Positions 32,167 to 40,685 of a DNA stretch of 64,000 bases are shown here, one piece after another. The notes under the pieces were generated by a model that saw only the letters and a program-made list of their open reading frames with translations, was not told the DNA's origin and did no database searches. How positions within the stretch are numbered: the stretch's first letter is position 1; each line of letters begins with the position of its first letter. Position numbers and translations under genes: made by a program. The DNA lies in the NCBI RefSeq assembly GCF_016650635.1, contig NZ_JAEKFI010000001.1:1054001-1118000 (forward strand), written 5' to 3'. This stretch comes from Pseudomonas sp. TH43. Its GTDB lineage: Bacteria; Pseudomonadota; Gammaproteobacteria; Pseudomonadales; Pseudomonadaceae.

Positions 32167-34356
32167 ATGACAGACTGGTTGCAAAACGAAGGCAAGATGG
32201 CCGATCTGATTCGGCGGCACGACTGGGCGAAAACGCCCCTCGGCCCATTGGAAAACTGGCCCGACGTGCTCAAGACAACAGTCTCTCTGAGTCTCGGCTC
32301 GCATTTTCCGCAGGCCATCGTCTGGGGCGCGGAACTGGTGACGTTGTTCAACGACGCCTTCGTGCCCATTCTTGGCGACAAACCGCAAGCGCTGGGCCGT
32401 CCCTTCAGTGAAGTCTGGGAGGAAGCCTGGACCGAAATCAGCGCGATTGCCGATGCCGCCTTCGCAGGCAAGGCCACTTACATCGAAAACTTTCCGTTGC
32501 AAGTCGAACGTGGAAGCGGCCGGGAACAGGCGTACTTCACCTTCTGCTACAGCCCGATCCGCGACCCGCTGGGCAATGTCGTAGGCCTGCTCGACACTGT
32601 CACTGAAACAACCCAGACCGTATTTCTCAACCAGCGACTGGCGGTGCTGGAGGCGATTGGCAATACCGTGGCCAACGCCACCGATGCGCAAGCCATTCTG
32701 GCGGCCAGCACGCGACTGATGGTCGAGCACTTGCAACTGTCCAACTGCGCCTATGCCGACATGGACGCCGATGAGGATGGTTTTACCATTCGCGGCGATT
32801 GGGCGGCGCCGGGCTCGCCGAGCATTGTCGGCCATTACCACTTGCGCGATTTCGGCGACAAAGCCGTGATGCTGTTGCGCGCCGGTGAACCGCTGATCAT
32901 CCACGACAACCGCACCGAACTGCCACCTGAAGCGTCCGCCACGTTCCAGGCCATTGGTATCAGCGCAACCATCTGTATGCCGCTGATCAAACAGGGGCGA
33001 CTGACCGCGCTGATGGCTATCCACGACAACGCACCGCGCGCCTGGTCGCCCTTCGAACAGACACTCTTGAGTGAAGTCACCGAGCGTTGCTGGGCGCACA
33101 TCGAGCGCGTGCGCGCCGATGCCGACGTGCGTGCAGGCCTGACGGCACTGGCGGAGTTGAATGCGACGCTGGAACAACGCGTCGAAGAACGCAGCGTGCG
33201 TCTGGCTGCGGCTGAATCCGCGCTGCGGCAATCACAAAAACTCGAAGCCATCGGCCAATTGACCGGCGGTGTCGCGCACGATTTCAACAACCTGCTGACG
33301 ATCATTCGCTCATCGGTGGATTTTCTGCGCCAGCCCGACCTCGCACCAGAACGCCGCCAACGCTACATGCGTGCGGTGTCCGACACTGTCGAACGCGCGG
33401 CCAAGCTGACCAGCCAATTGCTCGCCTTCGCAAGGCGTCAGCCGCTGAATCCGCAAGTGGTCAATGCCGGTGAACGCCTGGCAAACATCGGTGAAATGCT
33501 CGAATCCGTCACCGGCGCGCAGATTCATATCAGCGTCGAACAGCCTGAACAGCCCTGCTACATCCATGTTGACCTGAGCCAGTTCGAAACGGCACTGATC
33601 AATATCGCTCTGAATGCCCGAGATGCGATGGAGGGCCAGGGCTCGCTGAAGTTGTGCCTGGAGGGCGGCAAGCCGCTGCCAGCGATTCGTGGGCATGCCG
33701 GTTCGCACAGCCTTTTTGTGGCGATCACGCTAACGGACAACGGCTCGGGCATCGACACAAGAACCCTTGAGCACATTTTCGAACCGTTCTTCACCACCAA
33801 GGAAGTCGGCAAAGGCACGGGGCTCGGGCTGTCGCAGGTGTTCGGTTTCGCCAAGCAGTCCGGCGGCAACGTCGATGTCGCCAGCGTGATCGGCGAAGGC
33901 ACGGTGTTCACCCTATACCTGCCACAAGTCACGGCCGCTGACAGTACCGCCGCACCCCCCGTGGACGCAGGCGACCCGGCACCCGCGGAGCGCAACAGGC
34001 ATCGGATACTGGTGGTTGAAGACAATCTGGAGGTCGGCCGCTTCGCCAATCAGATCCTGCAGGACCTTGGTTTTGAAACCGCCTGGGCCAGCAACGCTGA
34101 ACAAGCTCTGCAACTGGCCGGCGCCGACGCAATGGCGTTCGACGCGGTGTTTTCCGACGTGGTCATGCCGGGTATCAGTGGCGTCGCACTGGCCAAAGAG
34201 TTACGGCGGCGGCGCCCCGACCTGCCGATAATTCTGACCTCCGGTTACAGCGAGGAACTGGCGCGCAGCGGTTATGAAGGTTTCGAGTTTCTTGCCAAAC
34301 CCTACTCCGCCGATCAGGTCTCGCGCATTCTCGGCAAGACCTGGCGCAAGGACTGA
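32167..34356 (+). CDS. Hybrid sensor histidine kinase with GAF and receiver domains
   Basis: A 729-residue soluble protein without transmembrane helices. Order: a PAS-like N-terminal sensor (WAKTPLGPLENWPDVLKTTV, residues 1-150), a GAF domain (about 160-325), a short coiled coil (LNATLEQRVEERSVRLAAAE), a HisKA dimerisation helix with the phospho-acceptor His371 in GGVAHDFNNLL, an HATPase domain (NIALNARDAM, TDNGSGID, FEPFFTTKEVGKGTGLGLSQ), and a C-terminal receiver with Asp664 in FSDVVMPG. The RWxDFNN-type kinases often sense light or redox through the PAS part; no cofactor-binding Cys motif is evident here. Its output partner is not encoded nearby. Confidence 0.93.
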   Translation: MTDWLQNEGKMADLIRRHDWAKTPLGPLENWPDVLKTTVSLSLGSHFPQAIVWGAELVTLFNDAFVPILGDKPQALGRPFSEVWEEAWTEISAIADAAFAGKATYIENFPLQVERGSGREQAYFTFCYSPIRDPLGNVVGLLDTVTETTQTVFLNQRLAVLEAIGNTVANATDAQAILAASTRLMVEHLQLSNCAYADMDADEDGFTIRGDWAAPGSPSIVGHYHLRDFGDKAVMLLRAGEPLIIHDNRTELPPEASATFQAIGISATICMPLIKQGRLTALMAIHDNAPRAWSPFEQTLLSEVTERCWAHIERVRADADVRAGLTALAELNATLEQRVEERSVRLAAAESALRQSQKLEAIGQLTGGVAHDFNNLLTIIRSSVDFLRQPDLAPERRQRYMRAVSDTVERAAKLTSQLLAFARRQPLNPQVVNAGERLANIGEMLESVTGAQIHISVEQPEQPCYIHVDLSQFETALINIALNARDAMEGQGSLKLCLEGGKPLPAIRGHAGSHSLFVAITLTDNGSGIDTRTLEHIFEPFFTTKEVGKGTGLGLSQVFGFAKQSGGNVDVASVIGEGTVFTLYLPQVTAADSTAAPPVDAGDPAPAERNRHRILVVEDNLEVGRFANQILQDLGFETAWASNAEQALQLAGADAMAFDAVFSDVVMPGISGVALAKELRRRRPDLPIILTSGYSEELARSGYEGFEFLAKPYSADQVSRILGKTWRKD

Positions 34357-34363
34357 GCGCCGC

Positions 34364-35809
34364 TCAGTCGTGCGCGACGCCGGCACGCTTGAGCAGTTTC
34401 TTGCACCGTTCCGACAGATGAAACACCTGCAAATGCTTGCCAGCCTTCGCGTAACGCTCGCGCAGGGTTTTCAGCGCGGCAATCGCCGAGTAATCGACAA
34501 AGCTCAAGTGCCGGCAATCGAGCGTTACCTTTTGCGGGTCATTGGCTGGGTCGAACTGGTTGAGGAACGGCGTCGTCGAGGCGAAAAACAGCGTGCCGTG
34601 CAGGCGATAGAGCTTGCTGCCGTCAGCTTCCAGATGCTCATCGGCATACAACTCGCGGGCTTGTTGCCAGGCAAAATTCAGCGCAGCAATGATGATGCCG
34701 CACAGCACCGCCGTGGCCAGATCGGTGAATACGGTGATGGTGGTCACCGCGATGATCACCAGCACATCGTTGAGCGGCACTTTGTTCACCACCCGCAACG
34801 ACGCCCAGGCGAAGGTTTGCTGCGACACCACGAACATCACGCCGACCAGCGCCGCCAGCGGAATGCGCTCGATCAGCGGCGACAGAAACAGAATGAACAA
34901 CAGGATCAACACCCCCGCCACCACACCGGACAAGCGCCCGCGCCCCCCGGAGCTGAGGTTGATCACGGTCTGGCCGATCATCGCGCAACCGCCCATGCCG
35001 CCGAACACGCCCGAAACCATGTTCGCCGCGCCCAGTGCCACACACTCGCGATCCGGGAAGCCACGGCTTTCGGTGATTTCATCGGTAAGGTTAAGGGTCA
35101 GCAGGGTTTCCAGCAGGCCGACCAGCGCCATCAGAATCGCGTAGGGGGCGATGATTCGCAGGGTTTCAAAATCCCATGGGATGTCCGGCAACGCGAAGCT
35201 CGGCAGGCCACCGGCAATGTGCGCCATGTCGCCGAGGGTGCGGGTCGGCAGGCCAAACAGGTAGACCAGCAGGCCAACGCCGAGAATGGCGACCAGCGCG
35301 GGCGGCACCGCTTTGGTCAGGCGCGGCAGCATGTAGACGATGGCCATGGTCAGCGCCACCAGCCCGGCCATCAGGTACAACGGCGTGCCGCTGAGCCATG
35401 CTTCGCCGCTTTTGAAATGCTCCAGTTGTGCCAGCGCAATAATGATCGCCAGGCCGTTGACGAAACCGAGCATCACCGGGTGCGGCACCATGCGCACCAG
35501 TTTGCCCAGACGTAACAGCCCGAACGCCAGCATGATCAGGCCGCCAAGCAGCACCGTCGCCAGCAGATATTGCACGCCGTGTTGCACCACCAGCGCAACA
35601 ATGACGACCGCCATCGAGCCCGCTGCGCCGGAGACCATTCCCGGCCGCCCGCCGAACAAAGCCGTCAACGTACAAATGATGAAGGCGCCGTAAAGCCCCA
35701 TCAAAGGATTGAGGTGCGCCACCAGCGCAAACGCAATGCATTCGGGCAACAAGGCAAACGAGGTGGTGAGTCCGGCCAGGACATCGGCGCGCAGACGGAT
35801 CGGTTTCAT
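34364..35809 (-). CDS. SulP family inorganic anion transporter
   Basis: A 481-residue transporter. The first ~380 residues hold about 12-14 membrane segments with the SulP signature near the N-terminus (DVLAGLTTSFALLPECIAFALVA) and GGMGGCAMIGQTVINLSSGG. The C-terminal ~100 residues form a cytoplasmic STAS domain (VTLDCRHLSFVDYSAIAALK). It moves sulfate, bicarbonate or a related anion; the substrate cannot be fixed from the sequence. It converges with the histidine kinase gene, seven bases from its stop, and is divergent from a small unknown gene. Confidence 0.92.
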   Translation of the reverse strand: MKPIRLRADVLAGLTTSFALLPECIAFALVAHLNPLMGLYGAFIICTLTALFGGRPGMVSGAAGSMAVVIVALVVQHGVQYLLATVLLGGLIMLAFGLLRLGKLVRMVPHPVMLGFVNGLAIIIALAQLEHFKSGEAWLSGTPLYLMAGLVALTMAIVYMLPRLTKAVPPALVAILGVGLLVYLFGLPTRTLGDMAHIAGGLPSFALPDIPWDFETLRIIAPYAILMALVGLLETLLTLNLTDEITESRGFPDRECVALGAANMVSGVFGGMGGCAMIGQTVINLSSGGRGRLSGVVAGVLILLFILFLSPLIERIPLAALVGVMFVVSQQTFAWASLRVVNKVPLNDVLVIIAVTTITVFTDLATAVLCGIIIAALNFAWQQARELYADEHLEADGSKLYRLHGTLFFASTTPFLNQFDPANDPQKVTLDCRHLSFVDYSAIAALKTLRERYAKAGKHLQVFHLSERCKKLLKRAGVAHD

Positions 35810-35966
35810 GGCTTACCTGATTGAGCGGCCAACGAGCATGGCCGCCGGTGTTCGGAAGAAAAGAGGGTTGCGGATGTTACGGAATTGTCCCGGATCGGGC
35901 CAGTGTCGCTGACACCTGGCGACGCGGGCTTTATGCTGGCGCGTTTCTGTATTCGCCGAGTTCAAC

Positions 35967-36284
35967 ATGTCTGAATTTCTGACTGCCCGCGAAGTTTGCC
36001 AGCGCTTGCGCGACGCTGCGTTGGGCGTACTTGCCTGCAAAGTGTGCGAAGCGCCGACCGAGGCCGGACTGGTCACGGTCGATATCGAGGGTTGGCGCCT
36101 GCTGCTGGATTTTACCGATGGGCGTTTGCATCACTGTGAATACGCCCGCCACTGCGACGGGCAGGAAGGCGCGCTGGAGACATGGCAGCGTTATGGCACT
36201 GATCCGGTGAGTTTGCTCAGTACCTGGGAATTGGCGCAGATCGAGAACTTGCTGATGGCTCAGATAAACAAGGTTGCTCGATGA
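35967..36284 (+). CDS. Small conserved protein of unknown function
   Basis: A 105-residue soluble protein. It has a helical N-terminus (FLTAREVCQRLRDAALGVLA), a predicted beta section with WRLLLDFTDGRLHHCEYARH, and a helical end (LSTWELAQIENLLMAQINK). The cysteines and histidines (CKVC, HHC, ARHC) are spread and do not make a clear metal site. It resembles short Pseudomonas proteins annotated only as domains of unknown function. No signal peptide. It is followed after 51 bp by a lipoprotein gene on the same strand. Confidence 0.72.
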   Translation: MSEFLTAREVCQRLRDAALGVLACKVCEAPTEAGLVTVDIEGWRLLLDFTDGRLHHCEYARHCDGQEGALETWQRYGTDPVSLLSTWELAQIENLLMAQINKVAR

Positions 36285-36335
36285 TGGCACTCTGCCCATA
36301 ATTCGCCTCCCTACCTATCCACGCAAGGAACTGCC

Positions 36336-36881
36336 GTGAAGAAGTCGCTGTTGTTGATCCCGATGTTGGCGCTGTTGCTGCAAGGGTGTGGCATGACCAT
36401 GCTGCGCTACGAGCCGAATTACGAGAACGTCCAGAAGCTCAAGCAAACCCCGCCGCTTCATGCGATCAGCAATCCGCAGGTCACCGCTCAATCCGGTGAA
36501 GGTTCGCTGACAGTGCGCGCCAACCCGATTCGCTCGCCATCCGGCAGCATTCCGGCACACATTCAGGATGCGATCAGTGAAGAACTGCGCAAGGCCGGTC
36601 TGCTTGACCCGCAAGCTCAGCGTCATTTGAAAGTGCTGGTGGTGAAGAACGAAATGACCGCAGGCATGGGCACTGGCAACGGTGAACTTGCCGCACGTTT
36701 CACGCTGCTCAACGGCAATGATGTCGTGTACGACGCAACCAAGGATGTCAGCAGTCAATGGAGCAGCAGCTTCTTCGGGTTTATCGCGATCCCGAATGCG
36801 GTCAACGCTTACAACCCGATGTTGCGTGATCTGCTCAAAGAACTGTACAGCGATCCGCAGTTCATTCAGGCGTTGAAGTAA
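36336..36881 (+). CDS. Putative lipoprotein (DUF4410-like)
   Basis: A 181-residue lipoprotein with GTG start. The signal LLLIPMLALLLQGC ends in a lipobox with Cys near 18. The mature part has an alpha/beta pattern: PSGSIPAHIQDAISEELRKA then HLKVLVVKNEMTAGMGTGNG, which is the layout of GNA1162/DUF4410-type envelope proteins that start by asking for a helix after a short strand. Function unknown. Ends directly before a strong bidirectional terminator, and the convergent gene beyond it encodes another lipoprotein of similar build. Confidence 0.78.
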   Translation: MKKSLLLIPMLALLLQGCGMTMLRYEPNYENVQKLKQTPPLHAISNPQVTAQSGEGSLTVRANPIRSPSGSIPAHIQDAISEELRKAGLLDPQAQRHLKVLVVKNEMTAGMGTGNGELAARFTLLNGNDVVYDATKDVSSQWSSSFFGFIAIPNAVNAYNPMLRDLLKELYSDPQFIQALK

Positions 36882-36890
36882 CCGACAAAA

Positions 36891-36914
36891 AAAGAGCCGC
36901 AATCGCGGCTCTTT
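36891..36914. terminator. Bidirectional rho-independent terminator
   Basis: Perfect hairpin AAAGAGCCGC-AATC-GCGGCTCTTT with A and T runs on both flanks. It serves both convergent lipoprotein genes. Confidence 0.93.
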
Positions 36915-36921
36915 TTTTGCT

Positions 36922-37557
36922 TCAGGCCCGCGGGGTGCGGGTTTCGAGTGCCGAGTATTTCAGGCTGTTGCTCTCGACCACTTGCTTGAGCAGCGCGTTG
37001 ACCTGACGGGTGAACGTATCACTCATAGCCTCTTTAGGCGTGTTGGCCATCAGCGGGATGAACCAGATACCGAACCAGGTGCCAATCGCATCGTGATTGC
37101 TCGCGGTCGTCAGCGCCTGGCCTTGTCCGTCCACGGCTTCCAGGCTCATGGTGTACTGATCGGTGCCGTAAGCCGGAATCACCATCATGCTGAAACCACT
37201 GATAAACGCCAGCGCCATCGAGCCGGCGTTCGGCGGATGGTTGTACACCTTCAAGCGCAGGTTGTAATCGCCAGGCTGCTTCTGGAATTCGTCGAGCGTG
37301 ACACGGCCGAACAGACCGGAGTCAGTGAGAATTTTCTGCAATTGTGGCTTGAGTTGGTCGCGCCCTTGCGGCACTTCTACCGCAGAAGCACTTTTAGGCT
37401 CACCGACGTAGAAGTCGAAATCGACGTAAACATTTGGCTTGTTGGCGTAGTTGGCCATCGACGGCAGAGTCACCGGCGCGACTTCGTCTTTGGTGAAACT
37501 GGCGCAACCGCCCAGCGTCAGTACCAGGCCCAACGCTAGGATTTTCCCGAATTGCAT
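36922..37557 (-). CDS. Putative lipoprotein of unknown function
   Basis: A lipoprotein of about 211 residues. Signal FGKILALGLVLTLGGC with lipobox Cys near 18. The mature part has strands such as VYVDFDFYVGEP and helices (QLKPQLQKILTDSGLFG), then a hydrophobic stretch (MALAFISGFSMMVIPAYG) that could lie in the membrane, and a long C-terminal helix. The outline matches the DUF4410-like lipoprotein on the other side of the terminator, so the two may have related roles. I chose the ATG at 37557, the start of the signal sequence. Confidence 0.78.
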   Translation of the reverse strand: MQFGKILALGLVLTLGGCASFTKDEVAPVTLPSMANYANKPNVYVDFDFYVGEPKSASAVEVPQGRDQLKPQLQKILTDSGLFGRVTLDEFQKQPGDYNLRLKVYNHPPNAGSMALAFISGFSMMVIPAYGTDQYTMSLEAVDGQGQALTTASNHDAIGTWFGIWFIPLMANTPKEAMSDTFTRQVNALLKQVVESNSLKYSALETRTPRA

Positions 37558-37685
37558 GATGTCCGTCCCTATATGAACACAGCCAAATGATGGCAATGAG
37601 CCTCTACTTCAGAAGCCGGGCGGATTCTAGAGAGAGCGAACGTCTTGGGAAAGACCGAATGGGTGAAATCGGCAAAAATATTTGC

Positions 37686-38144
37686 TCAGCCCTGACGCAA
37701 ATCGAGCAGGTAAGTGTAATAACCCGTGTCGCGCACATACCCCAGCGACACGTACAAACCCTGTGCGGTGACGTTGTCGGTGGCGGTTTCCAGCATCAGG
37801 CCTTTGGCGCCGGTCCCCAGGGCAAATTCGCGAGCGGTATTCATCAACAACCGACCAACGCCGCGACCACGGGCAGTCGGCGCGGTGAACAGGTCGCTGA
37901 GCAGCCAGGTGCGGTGGGCGTCGATGGAGGAAAACGTCGGGTACAACTGCACAAAACCCAGCGCCTCTCCCTGCTCGTCCAGCGCGAGAAAAATCGCCGA
38001 CTCGTTGCCCGCCATGCGCTCGGCGATGAAAGTGCGCGATTGTTCGATGTTTGAGGGTTGCAGGTAAAAACCTCGATAGGCGTCGAACAGTTGGGCGACT
38101 GCGTCCAGGTGTGTCGCATCCGCTCGCAGTGCCTGAATGTTCAT
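37686..38144 (-). CDS. GNAT family N-acetyltransferase
   Basis: An acetyltransferase of about 152 residues. The acetyl-CoA motif A is LSDLFTAPTARGRGVGRLLM with the RGRGVG loop, followed by LMLETATDNVTAQGLYVSLG, the motif B helix with the catalytic-type Tyr. The N-terminus (QALRADATHLDAVAQLFDAY) is typical. I chose the ATG at 38144, which has GGAG seven bases upstream; the frame extends to 38276 without similarity. Substrate unknown. It is divergent from a TetR regulator across 143 bp, which may control it. Confidence 0.88.
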   Translation of the reverse strand: MNIQALRADATHLDAVAQLFDAYRGFYLQPSNIEQSRTFIAERMAGNESAIFLALDEQGEALGFVQLYPTFSSIDAHRTWLLSDLFTAPTARGRGVGRLLMNTAREFALGTGAKGLMLETATDNVTAQGLYVSLGYVRDTGYYTYLLDLRQG

Positions 38145-38287
38145 ATTCCCGCTCCGTTTCTTATAAATGATCGAAACATCATAGCGCTGTCCGTCGAGTA
38201 CGCTGGCCTCACCGCTATATAGTTTTGTATATTGCGAAACCGAAATCGCCAGAACCTTTCCATGCCGTCCATCCATTCCGTGTTTCC

Positions 38288-38932
38288 ATGAGCGCCATAC
38301 GAGTCCGCAACGAGCAGTTGATCCTCGCCGCCGCCAGCGAAGAATTCGCGGCGAACGGCTTCGACGCCACCCAGACCCGCGACATCGCGGCCCGCGCCGG
38401 GGTGCCCAAGGCGAATCTGTATTACTACTTCCAGACCAAGGAAAACCTGTACGGCAAAGTGCTGCTGGGTTTTGTCGAGCCGCTGCTGGAGGCTTCGGCG
38501 GTGCTGCGCGAGAGTGACGACCCGTTGATTGGTCTGCGCGCCTACGTCGCGGCGCGCATCCGCATCGCCCGTGAGCATCCGGCGATTGCCAAGGTGTTCA
38601 GCGGCGAGTTGTTGCTCGGCGGTCGACAGTTGCCAGACGAGTGTCGCGACCTGTTGCACGCGGAAGCGCGGCGCAATGTCGACTGTTTGCGCAGTTGGAT
38701 CGAGCGCGGTTTGCTGGCGCCGGTAGATCCCGAACACTTGATGCTGTTCATTTGGTCGGCGACGCGTACGTACACCAATATTGGCTGGCAAATGGGCTGC
38801 ATCACCGGGCGTGCCGAGCCGCAGGATGAGGATTATCAGACGGCTGCAGAGACGATTACGCGGATGGTGCTGGAGGGCGTGGTGGTAGCGCCCCGGGTTG
38901 GGGAGATTCGTGGGGTTTTGTTTGCGACTTGA
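38288..38932 (+). CDS. TetR family transcriptional regulator (RutR-like)
   Basis: About 214 residues. The N-terminal helix-turn-helix is clear: RVRNEQLILAAASEEFAANG, TRDIAARAGVPKANLYYYFQ and TKENLYGKVLLG. The C-terminal ligand domain with RIAREHPAIAKVFSGELLLG and HLMLFIWSATRTYTNIGWQM resembles RutR/YcdC, the regulator of pyrimidine use, but the rut genes are not here, so the ligand is open. I chose the ATG at 38288, before the HTH. Divergent from a GNAT gene. Confidence 0.88.
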   Translation: MSAIRVRNEQLILAAASEEFAANGFDATQTRDIAARAGVPKANLYYYFQTKENLYGKVLLGFVEPLLEASAVLRESDDPLIGLRAYVAARIRIAREHPAIAKVFSGELLLGGRQLPDECRDLLHAEARRNVDCLRSWIERGLLAPVDPEHLMLFIWSATRTYTNIGWQMGCITGRAEPQDEDYQTAAETITRMVLEGVVVAPRVGEIRGVLFAT

Positions 38933-38945
38933 GGGTTGGAGTTGC

Positions 38946-39004
38946 TTGAGGGGATTTGCGGGCTGCTGTGCAGCCCATCGGGGATGAATCCCCTCGCCAC
39001 AGGG
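38946..39004. repeat. Short inverted repeat of the CCCTCGCCACA family
   Basis: GAGGGGATTTGCGGGCTGCT pairs in part with AGCCCATCGGGGATGAATCC and CCTCGCCACA. It is a shorter, decayed copy of the hairpin at 56.7 kb and lies between the convergent TetR and LprI-like genes. Confidence 0.75.
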
Positions 39005-39028
39005 ATTGTGTCGTAGCAAGGGGCGGGG

Positions 39029-40039
39029 TCAGGGCATGAATTCGATGGGCCGATCGAGATTGGTTTTCATGCGTTCGCTCCAGACTTGCAAGGCTTGAGG
39101 CAGGCGGTTTTTCCACTTCGGTTCATTGGTGTAATAGCGCAGGCGCGATTTGCCGCCATCGTATGTCACCAGCAGTACCCAGAAGCGCGCGCCGCCGGCA
39201 CGCATGACCACGCCGGTCCCGCCCAGACCGCGCATCCACATCTCGGTGACCTGACTGTCCGGGACGTCGGATGACGGTTCAGCGGTCATCAACGAACCCG
39301 ACATTTCCACCGCCCTTTGGTAGTCGTTTTCAAGTAGCGCGTGCAAGGCCTGGTTGTCGGCGGGCGTTCGCGCCAGGCCCAGGCTGAGCATGTCGTAATC
39401 CAGGCTCAGCCGCTGCTCCGAGGCGATAAAGCGGCCGGTGTAATACACGCCCATGCCGGCGCTGCAATAACCGCCAGCGTCCGTTTGCGAGATATCCAAT
39501 ACACCATTGATCGGCGTGAGCAACAGGGTGCATTCGTCCTCTGAGTAGATCGCTTTGCCGTCCTTGAGCGTGGCGACGCCCTCAAGATCGCCGGAGTTGC
39601 CGCCCTCAGCCGCCTCTATGCTGACGATGATGTGCGTGGCGTCGCGGCGCTGGGTAGTCGCGGTCGCCGACGTTGAGGTGCCGGGCGGAATCAGTTGCCA
39701 GGTCGCGTCCCAGTTGAAGGGTTGAGTGGCGTGCTCAAGTTCGGCCAGACGCATCAAATATTGACGGCGCAAGCAGGCCGTCAGATCGACACAGCCGTTG
39801 CGATTTTTCAGCCATTGGCGTTGATCGGTCTTGAGCGCCTTGGGATCGGGGACGCCGGCCAGCGTCGCGCGCCAACGCTCTGCGAGCTGCTCGTCGAGTC
39901 GCGAAAGATCCGCATCGGCACAAATGGCTTTTTCAGATTTGCTGCCAGCGCTGGCGCAATCGAAACTGCTGGCGTGGACGACAGAGGTAAACACGAGGGC
40001 CGTCAGCGCCAGGGCATGACGGAGGGTCAAGGCGAACAT
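39029..40039 (-). CDS. LprI-like secreted protein with C-terminal unknown domain
   Basis: A 336-residue protein with a signal peptide (LRHALALTALVFTSVVHAS). Residues ~25-95 match the lysozyme-inhibitor LprI domain (SFDCASAGSKSEKAICADAD, LSRLDEQLAERW, QRQWLKNRNGC, CLRRQYLMRLAELE) with its four paired cysteines. The remaining ~240 residues have no family I can name; they contain two more cysteines (DECTLLL and GGYCSAG). It is probably periplasmic and may protect against lysozyme, as LprI does in other bacteria; that is inference from the N-terminal domain only. Confidence 0.82.
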   Translation of the reverse strand: MFALTLRHALALTALVFTSVVHASSFDCASAGSKSEKAICADADLSRLDEQLAERWRATLAGVPDPKALKTDQRQWLKNRNGCVDLTACLRRQYLMRLAELEHATQPFNWDATWQLIPPGTSTSATATTQRRDATHIIVSIEAAEGGNSGDLEGVATLKDGKAIYSEDECTLLLTPINGVLDISQTDAGGYCSAGMGVYYTGRFIASEQRLSLDYDMLSLGLARTPADNQALHALLENDYQRAVEMSGSLMTAEPSSDVPDSQVTEMWMRGLGGTGVVMRAGGARFWVLLVTYDGGKSRLRYYTNEPKWKNRLPQALQVWSERMKTNLDRPIEFMP

Positions 40040-40685
40040 CGATAGATTCCATTCTTCAGACGGCGCGCATTATGCCAGTGATCCTCGTTGCCCGAACCGG
40101 CGCTTTCGCGAGCAAGCTCAGCTCCTACAGATTTTGGGGATGTTTGGGGAGTTGTGGTCATGCCGAGCAACGGTAGGAGCAAAGCTTGCTCGCGAAGACT
40201 TCGGCACAGGCAACATCTGCATCGTCTGAACCGGCGCTTTCGCGAGCAAGCTCCGCTCCTACGGGTTTGGGGGGTGTTTGGAGGGTTGTGGTCACGCCGA
40301 GCAACGGTAGGAGCAAAGCTTGCTCGCGAAGACTTCGGCACAGGCAACATCAGCATCGTCTGAACCGGCGCTTTCGCGAGCAAGCTCAGCTCCTACGGGT
40401 TTGGGGGATGTTTGGGGAGTTGTGGTCATGCCGAGCAACGGTAGGAGCAAAGCTTGCTCGCGAAGACTTCGGCACAGGCAACATCTGCATCGTCTGAACC
40501 GGCGCTTTCGCGAGCAAGCTCAGCTCCTACAGGTTTTGGGGATGTTTGGGGAGTTGTGGTCACGGCGAGCAACGGTAGGAGCAAAGCTTGCTCGCGAAAG
40601 CGCCGGCACTGCCGGCATCGTCAGTAATGCGGTGTTGAGCCTTCAAAGAAAGGGGCGGACGCGAGCCCGCCCCGTTTTAACTCCC
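40040..40685. other. Gene-free gap holding the REP tandem array
   Basis: No gene is supported in this 646-bp stretch between the leftward ggt and LprI-like genes. Several open frames of 90-130 codons run through it in all three plus frames, but they are products of the repeat and differ only by frame. Confidence 0.8.
40094..40629. repeat. Four-copy tandem array of a 134-bp REP-pair unit
   Basis: Units start at 40094, 40228, 40362 and 40496, an exact 134-bp period; the last unit ends in a variant tail near 40629. Each unit carries CTTTCGCGAGCAAGCTCAGC-type and GTAGGAGCAAAGCTTGCTCG-type REPs in inverted orientation plus a shared spacer with GGGGATGTTTGGGGAGTTGT and ACTTCGGCACAGGCAACATC. The units differ by only a few bases, so the expansion is recent. 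Confidence 0.95.

Noticed and set aside
34274..35515. Plus-strand open frame of 413 codons opposite the SulP gene
   Set aside because: Low-complexity His/Gln/Arg translation; SulP and STAS domains are clear on the other strand.
40094..40629. Possible CRISPR array
   Set aside because: The 134-bp units repeat as a whole, including what would be spacers, and consist of REP pairs. No cas gene is nearby.
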